Assembly (NCBI RefSeq): GCF_000003815.2
Contig: NC_049980.1
Coordinates: forward strand, 30,869,045-30,933,044
Length of the DNA stretch: 64,000 bases
Direction of reading: 5' to 3'
Origin: Branchiostoma floridae
Lineage: Eukaryota; Chordata; Leptocardii; Amphioxiformes; Branchiostomatidae
Positions 11,901 through 22,100 of the stretch are shown one piece after another. Made by a program: the position numbers and the translations under genes. Numbering within the stretch: the stretch's first letter is position 1; each line of letters begins with the position of its first letter. The notes under the pieces are model-generated. The model had not been told where the DNA came from. It did no database searches and saw only the letters and a program-made list of their open reading frames with translations.

Positions 11901-13547
11901 TTGCCAGGCGTTGTGTTCTAACACGGACACCATAGCCACCGTAGCCTGGATGGTGATATTTGGGGACGGGCTGCACAACCTGATGGACGGCCTGGCCATC
12001 GGAGCTTCGTTCCAATTGTCTATCTTCAGTGGGATCAGTACCTCAATAGCTGTTCTCTGCGAGGAATTTCCACACGAACTCGGTATGTTCTAGTTAAGTT
12101 GTACTTAAGTGCTGCACGTTTTTTTTGGTAATATTGGAATTAGCCTAAACAATTTCTTCTGCATGTTGCGTTCAATTTGAGATTTTGCCAACCCACATTA
12201 TTTCATTCGAATTGTGTTCACTAGTTGTTAGGAAGAGGACTCCTATAAGTCTTTTTTGGCTTCTACCTCTCTCCCGCACGGTTTTTAAGTATCATTTATC
12301 TTTACTCTATGTATGCCCTTTTTGTATGTGCAAATAAATAAAATTTAAAAGAAATAAAAATCACAGTGTGAAGTCTTGGAACTGTAGCTGTCTTCGTTCA
12401 GGTTATATTTTAGGCGATGTGTTGGCGTATGCTGGTCACCAAGAGGAACAACGGAATGGATTGGTTTTGCATTTGATGTGGTTGTTAGGAATTGTGAAAT
12501 AACTGGTGGATGATTTGATTTTGAAGTCCCTTGCGTCTTTCCGCAGTCCTACAGCTGAAATTCCGGTTTTGATCTCCTGTATGTCTTGCTCCCTAGGAGA
12601 CTTTGCCATACTGCTGAATGCGGGCATGTCGGTGAGGCAGGCCTTGTTCTACAACTTCCTGTCAGCCTGCTTCTGTTTCATTGGACTGGTCGTCGGCATC
12701 GTGGTGAGAGAAAACGGCCAAGTGGGCCAGTGGATCTTTGGTCTGACTGGAGGCATGTTTCTGTACATCGCCCTGGTGATCATGGTCAGTTGAGTTTACT
12801 TTGTTTGCGTGTGTGGTATATACAGCTACGGCCGCGTTTGGTACACCCGATCCCTCGATCTCGGAAGTTAAGCAACGCGCCGTCCGGACAGTCCTTGGAT
12901 GGGAGACCCCCAACCAAGGACTACCGGATTGCTGTAGCCTCACGAAGCTTTCCACGAAATCGTCTTCCAGGAGGGACGTAAAACGGGGGTCCCGTGGTCG
13001 AGGAGGTGCCTCGACCACGTTAAACAGCCTCATTACTCATAATTTGGGTACCTACTGCCAGTCAAAATACACGTGGTGAATATATATCTACAGTATTGCA
13101 CGGGCTTGTTAACCTCCTCCAAGCAGGCTCTATGAATCAGTCTTTTGGGGGGCTCATAGTCATAATCTGTTTTTTTCTGGTGGCATATCAGTTCTAATTG
13201 CTCTCAGCTTCCCTTCGGCCACCTCCGTAGACATATTTCTTTTGCGTACATTGACAGGACCTTTGGAGGGCATTTTTAATCCTTTACAGAGCAGTGTCTT
13301 CCATTCCCTGAAGCGTCCGTAGCTAAACTGTTCGTTGGTTTTTATTGAGCTGAACTTGTTTATATGGCTTTCCACCTAGATGCCAGAAATGAATGCCGTA
13401 GACGAGGATGAAGAGAAAAGCGAGAAAAATCGTCAGGACGGCGAAGAGAAGTCCTCATCTCTGCTGCGGTTCTTTCTCCAGAACATGGGCCTGTTGACAG
13501 GCTTCGCAGTCATGCTGGTCTTGGCCAAGTTCCACGTCGAGATCTAG
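5928..13547 (+). CDS. SLC39A14-like: ZIP-family metal transporter, ZIP8/ZIP14 type, copy 2 (complete)
   Basis: This is a complete gene: exons 5928-6209, 8950-9148, 9684-9853, 10442-10564, 10876-11097, 11890-12082, 12597-12784 and 13380-13547, totalling 1545 nt and 514 aa (human ZIP14 is about 490). The start [11 protein letters not shown] opens a hydrophobic signal peptide. The extracellular domain has [16 protein letters not shown] and a Cys-bearing [13 protein letters not shown] segment like ZIP14. TM1 is [16 protein letters not shown]2-3 end at SALLHLLPK and [15 protein letters not shown]. The His loop is [13 protein letters not shown]4 [15 protein letters not shown]5 [15 protein letters not shown]. 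At the end of TM6 the usual Asp is Ile (ALVIMMPEMN). The last intron holds a 5S-derived SINE; a poly(A) signal lies at 14703. Exon 5 could end at 11088 instead. The gene is the tandem duplicate of 252-3015. Confidence 0.92.
6548..6990 (+). repeat. Direct duplication of about 210 bp in intron 1 of ZIP copy 2
   Basis: Two similar blocks, about 6548-6755 and 6766-6985, both contain GAGTTTTAAAAATGGCTGCC followed by CGACTTCGGTTGGGGAGG, and upstream matching ACAGCCGGCG(C/T)CGAAC segments. The unit resembles no gene I recognise. The rest of intron 1 (6210-8949) shows no supported coding sequence. Confidence 0.7.
8200..8381 (-). mobile_element. hAT-type family B element, truncated copy
   Basis: The right end, about 8290-8381, matches the family B terminus (GTACAGGTCCG .. 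CCTGATCCTCTGGACC .. GGCACCGACCCCTA). The other end cannot be recognised, and no target duplication partner is seen for the flank GTTCCTGC. It lies in intron 1 of ZIP copy 2. Confidence 0.6.
9255..9530 (+). repeat. Satellite-like family C repeat inside ZIP copy 2 intron 2
   Basis: The block carries CCAAATGACATGAAATTTGG near its start and AACATTCCAATGTTGCACGG near its end, with about 1.5 copies of a roughly 150-170-bp unit. The same unit is tandemly repeated at 34391-35250 and 45165-46260, and an end fragment lies at 36985-37130. Confidence 0.65.
10040..10335 (-). mobile_element. tRNA-derived SINE-like element in ZIP copy 2 intron 3
   Basis: Read on the minus strand from 10335, the head contains a box A-like TGGCTATAGGTTTGTGAGCT and a box B GGTTCGAATCC about 30 nt later, as in pol III promoters derived from tRNA. 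The body then contains GACCACTCAAGGGACTGAGC, which resembles the dispersed CTATAGTGGCC repeat. No full tRNA cloverleaf is present, so it is not a tRNA gene. Confidence 0.55.
10652..10775. repeat. Foldback element in ZIP copy 2 intron 4
   Basis: The left arm CAAGCAACTGGATATGG..TTTTGGAAACGG (about 10653-10686) is the near-perfect reverse complement of CCGTTTCCAAAACCATATCC..GGTTGCTTG (about 10744-10775), with a loop of about 57 nt. The transcript could form a strong hairpin. A decayed relative may lie near 11640-11800. Confidence 0.75.
12824..13070 (+). mobile_element. 5S rRNA-derived SINE (SINE3-like)
   Basis: Positions 12824-12940 align along their length with 5S ribosomal RNA: GCTACGGCC start, CTCGATCTCGGAAG, TTAAGCAACG (box A region), TCCTTGGATGGGAGACC (box C) and GCTGTAGCCT end. 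The middle is diverged, so it is unlikely to be a functional 5S gene. It is followed by a non-5S body (GGGACGTAAAACGGGGGTCC, CCTCGACCACGTTAAAC) that looks like a SINE tail. It sits in the last intron of ZIP copy 2, in the sense orientation. An isolated 5S pseudogene is the alternative. Confidence 0.75.
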
Positions 13548-14725
13548 TTGTAACTGGTAGTAAGGCCACTGCAATTTAATTCATCGGCTCGCGGATTTTC
13601 AAAAAAATATGCTTAACAGTAAGGTATCTAACTTGAAAAATGACATGGAAACAGAGCCCATGGGCCAGTTTTTTTTATCAACAGGAAAGCAGACTGTGTT
13701 AGAAATCTGTACCCTCAGTTGGTACTCTCAGTTTTAGGGAGTGGAGAGCATCAGATTCAAGTTTATCTCTCTGCCATCTGTTTTCGTGCGGTCCCCTCAG
13801 TGCTAAATTTCACCTTACAATAGCCGCGAACCAAGAAAGTTATTTAGAGTGGCCTTATATGGAAATCAACAATCCAATAAGCATTCCTGTCATTTTCTGT
13901 AACTTTTGAGATAAATTGTCCAAAAGGAAAGAGAAAGAATCACTGATTTACTTTTAGTCTCACACAGGTGAAGTCAGTTTTTAGTTATTTTTGGTGACGC
14001 CACAAGGGTGGAGGCACTTTTGCAGTATTACGATTGATCTGAAAATATTTAGAAAATTGCATGAATGTATTCCCTTGGGAATTGGATCTGAGGTATACTT
14101 CGTCTGTTTGGTATTTGTTTGAACACGGGACAGAAAAGGCCTTTGCTGCTTTCTATGTGAAATATAGTCATTACACATATAGCAGAAAAAAGCCACCGTC
14201 GAATATTTAATACGAAAAAGACTATTTGAATAACTATAAGTCTGGAAGAGAATGATATCTACACATGGGAACAGACGATTAAAGTTGAATGCAGAAGGGA
14301 AATTAGAGGCGTGACTATCTGTAGTTTGCAAAAGCAGACCAACTGGAGACAGCAGCGAGGAGCACATGATGTGGAGAGTGAGGAGAGTGATGAAAAGCAC
14401 ACGTGACGAATCTGAAGCGGTAAGAGAGACAACAACAATATCTAATGCCCGTATTGGCAATTTAAAAGATCATATAGTCAACGACAATTTAATGGACAGT
14501 CATGTACTCCCTGATAACTATGACTTTGACCACCCTTTCCCCTGTAACAGTCAATATGGCCACAGGCAAGCCCAACCCTTTCTGCAAAAATCGAATTCTG
14601 TACTAACAGTAAAATTAAGAATTCTCTGTTATGTATACAATTCTGTTAATATATGTATACTGTTTTGCTTTGTTTGCAACTAGCATTTGGGAATGGTATT
14701 GCAATAAAGTTACTCTATTCTGTGT
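13548..14725 (+). other. Probable 3' UTR of ZIP copy 2
   Basis: No supported coding sequence follows the stop for about 1.2 kb. The first convincing poly(A) signal is AATAAA at 14703-14708, followed by a T/GT-rich stretch (TATTCTGTGTGTTTGAGTG). From 14726 to 15840 I see no gene. Confidence 0.5.
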
Positions 14726-15840
14726 GTTTGAGTGACCATTGATATTCATGTTTTCCCCTGTGGGGGAATGCATAATTGTTTTGCTGGTGTGTTCTTTTTC
14801 TGTCAGTAGCCAATCAGAGCTTAGGTTAGATTTTAGCTTGGTTGTAACAAATGAGAGCTTTTTTTTTCACGCACACAAAGTGACACAATACTATGAGCCT
14901 AATGGTGAAGAACAATTATGTTAATTACCTGGTCCAATAACTAAACAGATTATGTTTTTTTATCCTCACACAATACTACAGGGTGAGCCTAATGGTATAA
15001 TGGTATTGCGTGGGAGTAGCTAGACAAAATGCTACGGGAAAAAACTTTCTGCTGGAAATAAAGCCCTGGTCCACTGTTCATAGTACTTGTCAAAAACACC
15101 TGCAAATACAGCATCTGTCTTCTGTCACAACCAGTAGAGGATTAGCTCCTCAGCAAGCTTAACTGCTCACATTCATCGTTATATAGGGCTAGCATATCAC
15201 TTATCAATCTGCATTTTAAACATTCAACACGGTATACTACATATATATGGGCATTCAACATTAATGTCATCAATATTTTCCATACATCATCTTGTTACAT
15301 ACACAGGAATGTGATTATCAGAAGAATCAGAATGTACAATGTGCTTCTACTGGTTAGAAAAGCCTGTTTAAGTGACATTTGACAAGGGGCTTTCCATACC
15401 TATTTCTTTCACACTTTTCCACATAACATATACAATGTACTAACATCGGTTTACAGAGCAGTGGATGATTCAAAAGCCTTTGCAACAGTGGCTCTCATCT
15501 GCTACTTCTGCATGTCTGACCCTGAATCCTTGTGTATAAATCAGTACTAGTGACTACAGGTCTTTGTATACTGAGGACCTGTCACCATCTGGCTGTTGTG
15601 GCCACTTGCCGACTGCTGCCTAACCCGCATCAGGGACCCCAGCAGCTACAATATAATAAAACACTGAATGCTACTACTTGGGGGTAGCCTAGAATCCAGC
15701 CATAATATAACTACTGAGTCTCTTCTGTCCAAGGAGAGATTTGTAATTGCATATAGCTAAATCAGTGTGACTGTTCTCCATGCAGAGGTTTCGTTTGGAG
15801 GGATAGTAGTGGCTGGGATTTCTTATGGCAGCAGTGATTC

Positions 15841-15990
15841 AGTCCACATATGCCAGGTTCCCTTCATTCCCTACATACATGTCTATTGCGGCCATGCCGT
15901 GCAGGTACAGTGGACAGGGCAGAGTCCCCTCCCATTTCCCATTGGTCCTCGGACGGGTCATACGACTTGATAATGTCGGCAGGCTCACAT
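15841..15990 (-). pseudogene. Partial, frameshifted copy of the last kelch-gene exon
   Basis: On the minus strand this copies the 3' end of the KLHL24-like exon 6 (compare 16197-16340), including the terminal GTGGACTGA. It carries a one-base insertion after the WEM codons, and His to Asp and Lys to Met changes near the end, so it is not translatable. It lies directly downstream of the gene, in its 3' UTR or flank, and has no splice acceptor. Confidence 0.85.
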
Positions 15991-16196
15991 AAGGGTAGGC
16001 TCATTAATATTTATAAGCAGGGCGGTCAGGAACTGGTAGTGACGGTTGAGAAAGCAGAGTACAGACAATAGGCGGTTTGCCGGTGCCGCTCTGCGTAAGA
16101 GAAGGGGAGATTAAGGATGCCCAAATGTAGTTAGTACTTGTGATCTAACCGACATACTTCGGGTCAATCCTTATGTTAATGCATACAACTTATAGT

Positions 16197-19100
16197 TCAG
16201 TCCACATAAGCCAGGTTCCCTTCGTTCCCGACATATTTGTGTATGGCAGCCATGCCGTGTAGGTACAGCGGACAGGGCAGTGTCCCCTCCATCTCCCATT
16301 GGTCCTCGGACGGGTCGTAAGACTCGATACTGTCATCCGGCATGCTCACGCTGTCCGGCTTCCCGCCCGCCACATATATCTTGCCTCCCAGGCTCGTCGC
16401 CGCGTGGAATGTACGCGGTATGTTCATGTCCGCCACACGATACACCTCCATCGTGCTTGGGTCCAGCACCAGAACCTTGTTGGAGAAATCAAACATGTCA
16501 AATGCATCATTACCATAACCCATGTGATAGAAGACATAATTATGTACTTTTTACCACCAACTGTGCAATAGCTGTACTTTGTAGACATACTTGTTTCAAC
16601 TTCCCTGTGCTGGTCAAATGTACTCTAACTCATGTGATACCGAACATGTAATTTCTATCACTACCTGACGTGTGCAATAATTGTAGATTGTAGAAATACT
16701 AGTCCTATTGCCCTTAACAAATGTACTTTTACTCATGTGATAGTAGGAACTAGTACTTTGTATTACTCCCTGTACAATAGCTATAGATTATAGAAATACT
16801 TAGTTTTTGACAAAATTTTATGTACTATTTGTTTTAAGAATAATTTATGCTTTGAAAAAAAAAAGAACCTTGTTGGAGAAGCCGCCGATGAGGTAGATCT
16901 TGGCATCCATCACCACAGCAACGGCGCAGCGGTTCTCGACAAGAGGGAGTTCTACGGTCTCCCAAACAACGGCCTCGGGGTCGAAGATCTGCACCAGGCT
17001 CGAGTCTGAGCCGTCGTTACAGACGCCGCCCATCACGAACATTCTGTCCTGGCAGGTCGCCACGGCAGGGCTGCTCACGGCGGTCGGCAGCGGGACCGTG
17101 GCCTGCCATTGGTTGGAGGTGGGGTCGTATTTCTCCACCTGCATGAATCCGAAAATAATTTCATCAGGTTGGTAGATCAGAGGACATAAGAGTTTTCTTT
17201 TACACAACCAGTTTTTCTCACCTGCTGACGTTTCGATGTCTGTCGGCTTCATATAGCTGCAAGAAGCAGAACTCCAGTTAGAACCTCTGAGGAAGACGTT
17301 TGACAGACATCAAAACGTCTGCAGGTGAGACAAACTGGTCCCACCCGTACCCCTATGAATGAATGTACGACTATGAATGGTTCGTTGCTATGGGTGGGTT
17401 AACCTGTACAGAAAATTCAGGCACAGGTCCATTTCAGGTCCAGAGGATCAGGTCCAAACCTGAACCCGGACCTAATTGAGAAAAGTTGTAAATGAGTGAT
17501 ACTCCAAACAATGGTCCATTTTGCTATATAGAAATCAATTTGGTGGAGGATCTGATGGCATTCTAAAATACTATCTTCTTGTAAAAAAGTTTGACTTTGT
17601 AGAAATGACTATAAATTCTACTCTACTTTGCTCTTGTTATTTTCTTGAAATTTGCAATAAACTTTACAAACACAGAAAATAATGAAAGAATAGAATGATG
17701 ACGAAAATGCACCAACCTGGCTGAGCCGTTTGTTTCCATCGAACCCACCGACAACATAAATCTGTCCCTTCAGAACGCACGACCCATGGCGGTAACGAGC
17801 CACCAACAGACTTGCCACAAACCGCCAGTCATCCAGACAGGAGTCGTAGCAACACACCCGACACAGCGGCCTTCCCTTGAACACCCCTCCAATGAGATAG
17901 ATGTCGTTCACAAGGGTGACAACACTGTACTGTTCCTCGTTTCTCCGTGGAATGCTTTTCAGTGGGATCCAGCTACTGGTGATGGGGCTCCTGTAGTGGA
18001 CTGTGTTCAGCGTAGCTTCTTCGTACTCGCCTCCCAGCACCAGCATCACTTCTGCGAATCCCGTGGACAGTCTGGGCCTGGTGCGGGGACTCTGCAGCTC
18101 GTGACGTTTGTACGTCAGAAGCTGGTAACGTCTCGCTTCCACCACTAACTCCTGACACTCCTTGGAGTCGCGTATCAGGGAATCCGTCTCGACCGTGTCC
18201 AGTAAGAATTCAGACCTAACGAGCGGCAGCCGCACTACAGACATGACCTTCGCGAGACTGTCCTTTCTTGTCTCGACGTCGTACCGTACCCACGCCATGG
18301 CGACCTCGAACACCGCCTCCTCGGAATCTGTGTTGATGTCATCACTGGAGAGCAGCTCCATGAAGCTTTCCTCGGGGATCTGCAGAATCTCCTGATGCTG
18401 GGACACCTTCGAAGATATTAGAATATGTACTTATAACTTTTGTTCTCTAAGGCCACACCAATTTTATTTGTTGCTTCTCAGATTTGCCTGCCATTTTTTT
18501 TTTCATTTTCAAAATTAAGTCCCAAGAAAAAATAATACAGGTTTTGCTATCACAAGCCTGTGAATATTACCATTCAGAGCCACATACACATATTTTGGTC
18601 CTAAAACAATGCCTTTTATTCAGAAAATTAGTATCAAATCAAAGGAAGGCTTCATTGTATAAAACATGTCATTTAACATCTCAGGCTGTTGTGTTATTCA
18701 AGCCATTTATCTTCATGCTTTTCATGAATAAATAAAGGTTTAAACAAACAAACGCACCTCCAGAAAGTGCTGCAGGGAAAACTCCCGCGCCTTGGCGTAC
18801 AGCTCGGTGCAGGAGAGGGCGTCGGCCAGGTGCTGCACCCCCAGGCAGTTACAGGGGTCCAGGTTCTTGGTGAGGAAGCGACAGCAGCCATCTCGAAGCG
18901 ACGAACACTGGAACATGCAGGCGGCCTCCAGGAGCGCCTGGGCGTTGTGAGATGTGATCCGTACCCTTCCGGTGTACACGTACTGAACCAGCTCCCCCAT
19001 CACACTGGCTTTCACCTGCAGTGGGAAACAGTGACTGAGTTAGAGCTTAGAACATAGAGACGAACACTGGAACATACAGGCGGCCTCCAGGAGCGCCTGG

Positions 19101-22100
19101 GCGTTGTGGGAGGTGATGCGAACCCTTCCGGTGTACACGTACTGTACCAGCTCCCCCATCACACTAGCTTTCACCTGCAGACAGTAGGAAATGGTGAGAA
19201 CAAGTTTTCCACACTGAGACTATAGTTAGGAGGGCCTGGGCGTTGTGGGAGGTGATGCGAACCCTTCCGGTGTACACGTACTGGACCAGCTCCCCCATCA
19301 CACTGGCTTTCACCTGTAGACAGTGCCAATGAAAAACAGTGTCAACTTGAAACCAACTAAAGCACCATACAATAGACTTGGACCAGGTGAAAAGCTTGTG
19401 GGAGGTGATCCGTACCCTTCCGGTGTACACATACTGAACCAGCTCCCCCATTACACTGGCTTTCACCTGGAGACAGTGGGAAACAGTGAGAACTTATAAT
19501 TCACTAAGTATCATACAATAGACCTCGACCACAAAATTTTGCATGCGCGCAGTAGAACTATGAGGGAAAATAATTTTGTCGTTGAAACAATTCTCTAGTA
19601 CAGTACTTGTATAGTAACACATTGGACAGGCTTATTTGCAAGTACCAGTAAAACCAAAACAAACAATTCAGGATTTACAGTATGCTTCACAAACCTGGTT
19701 GATTTCTACTTTACAAAAGAACAGAAAAGAAGCAGTTATGCCACCAAACCAGGATTGTGGTGTTCAAAAATTTGAATGTATAATAATATGGGTATCCTCA
19801 CTTGATAACAAACTTGCAGCTAAATTTACATCTTTACGTGGTATACTCACTCAGGTCATCAATATAAATAAAGGCCACGTGCCTGCAGAGCTAATGTGCT
19901 ATCTCGAAGGGTGGATAAACTGGCTATACAGATACAATGTACATCATATACAGACAAACCTGTTTTATTTCTACTTTCTCAGCATTACTACTTCCCTGTT
20001 TACATGTTTGTGCAAATAATTGATTGAAAACCTCTTTGACTTATTTTCAAAACAAAACTTCGTAAACTGGCGCTACCCATACCCGCTGACAAACGAGGTC
20101 ATATAAGGTCAATAGACGACACCAATATTACGGAGGTAAATTGTGTTAAAGTTACGTTCTAATACACTATTGCTTAGATTAATTTACATCACAAAAATTT
20201 CTGAATAAATTGTTACAAAGACAAAATGATGTGAACTTCAGACTATGGTGAATTTTATTCTTACATTTATTAAGAGATAAGTCTAAAATGACGTGACTTT
20301 TCTTGTGAGTACCACATTAGCATAATGGGCGAATCTAACGTGTGAACGCGAGCGGGAACACACGGACGGCGAAGTATCAAAGGATACAAGAAGAAAGATC
20401 AAAGAAATATGACGATACCGGTCTCTTCAGACAATATCAACTGTAGAACATTTAAAACTTTTTATAGCTTTTGTTTTCTTAATACATATAGTGTAAAAAT
20501 CATGTATTATGTGAATAAAGATCAGTGGGTACTAAAACCATGTGTAACTTATTGCTTGTGGTCAATTAATTAGCATATTCTCTATAGTGGCCACCTCTCT
20601 ATAGTGGCCAATTTTGACCAGTCCCTTGAGTGGCCGCTATAGACAGGTTTGACTGTACTTTTATGTTTGTAGTTTTTGCAACTAAGTAAACAAACAAACC
20701 TGTTTGATTTCTACTTTTTCTGCATTGCTACTTCACTGTTAACATTTTGTGCAAATAAACAAATAACTTTATTATAACTTTAAAGTACTATGATTTCTCT
20801 TTCTTCACATTTGTTGAAAAAAATTTTTTTCCTGTGACTGGGGAACATTTAATTTGATGTATACAGTTTTTTGGCTCTTGAATAAATAAACAAGCAAACC
20901 TGTTTGATCTCCACTTTCTCTGCGTTGCTGTCCTTCATGTCGCTGCCGAACATGGCGCTGAAGTACGGCACGCTGGCGGCCAGCACAGCGCGGTGACACG
21001 GGAACTCTACTCCATCTGCACACACCACCACGTCCGTGTACTGGCCTAAAACAGTAACAACCAGAACACAACATATCAGAAGGTATGCTGCAGTACTCTA
21101 GAAAGCTGCTAGGGTGGCATGCTGGCGGCCAGCACCGCGCGGTGACACGGGAACTCCACTCCGTCTGCACACACCACCACGTCTGTGTACTGGCCTGAAA
21201 CAGTAACAACCAGAACAGTGCTGCAGTACTCTAGAAAGCTGCTAAGGTGGCACGCTGGCGGCCAGCACCGCGCGGTGACACGGGAACTCTACTCCGTCAG
21301 CACACACCACCACGTCCGTGTACTGGCCTGAAACAGTAAAAACAAGAAATCCAAGATCCTTATGATGGATTTGTATAAATTTTTGGTACGTAGATCTGCA
21401 ATACAAATTTGTATTCCATATCTCTCAAGGTTTTAGCCAGACCACGGAAGGACTGTATATGTATTTATGCCAGAAACCAGAGAAAAATTACGTTTTCAAC
21501 AACTATCAACTGCGCCACACTCAGTGCACGCAGGGTCATTTATTCGACACATGTGATACAGGTAAGACCCCGTGTGATAACGCAAGTTATTACCCAGTCC
21601 GGAACACCTGTATCAAACATTTCTGTGGTCGCAGGTATGACATAAATGCAGTCATTGTATGTTGGTAACTTATTTAATCTCCAAGCAGATCCTACAGTAG
21701 CATAAGATACATGTAGTATCAAAAGCTGGCAGAGGAGTGAAGCCTAGTATTGTGTATGCACCGGTAGCGAGTGATACACAGTTCTCCTAGGCCGGATTCA
21801 CTTCTCTGCCAGCTTTTGATATACATGTACTACTGGAGGATCTGCTTGGAGATTAGTGTACGGCTGACCGCGTAGCCGTTGCTCGTTGAGAGAGTCAAGG
21901 ATGTCGGAAGCGTGGAGGGAGTGGTGGTGCTTGTACCTCAGGTGATAAGGCATACACCGTGTTGTATTCTGTATTTAAATTGTATGTTGGCTGTGATATT
22001 GTGATAAGTGTAAGACTGACCGCGCAGCCGCTGGTCGTTCAGAGAGTCGAGGATGTCGGAAGCGTGGAGGGAGTGGTGGTAGGTGGAGTCGTCCTCCAGC

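Noticed and set aside
12824-12940. Functional 5S rRNA gene
   Set aside because: The centre and several paired positions differ from 5S, it is single, and a SINE-like tail follows.
21869-21928. Alternative first exon of the kelch gene
   Set aside because: It keeps the donor but has no start codon in frame and no recognisable upstream half.
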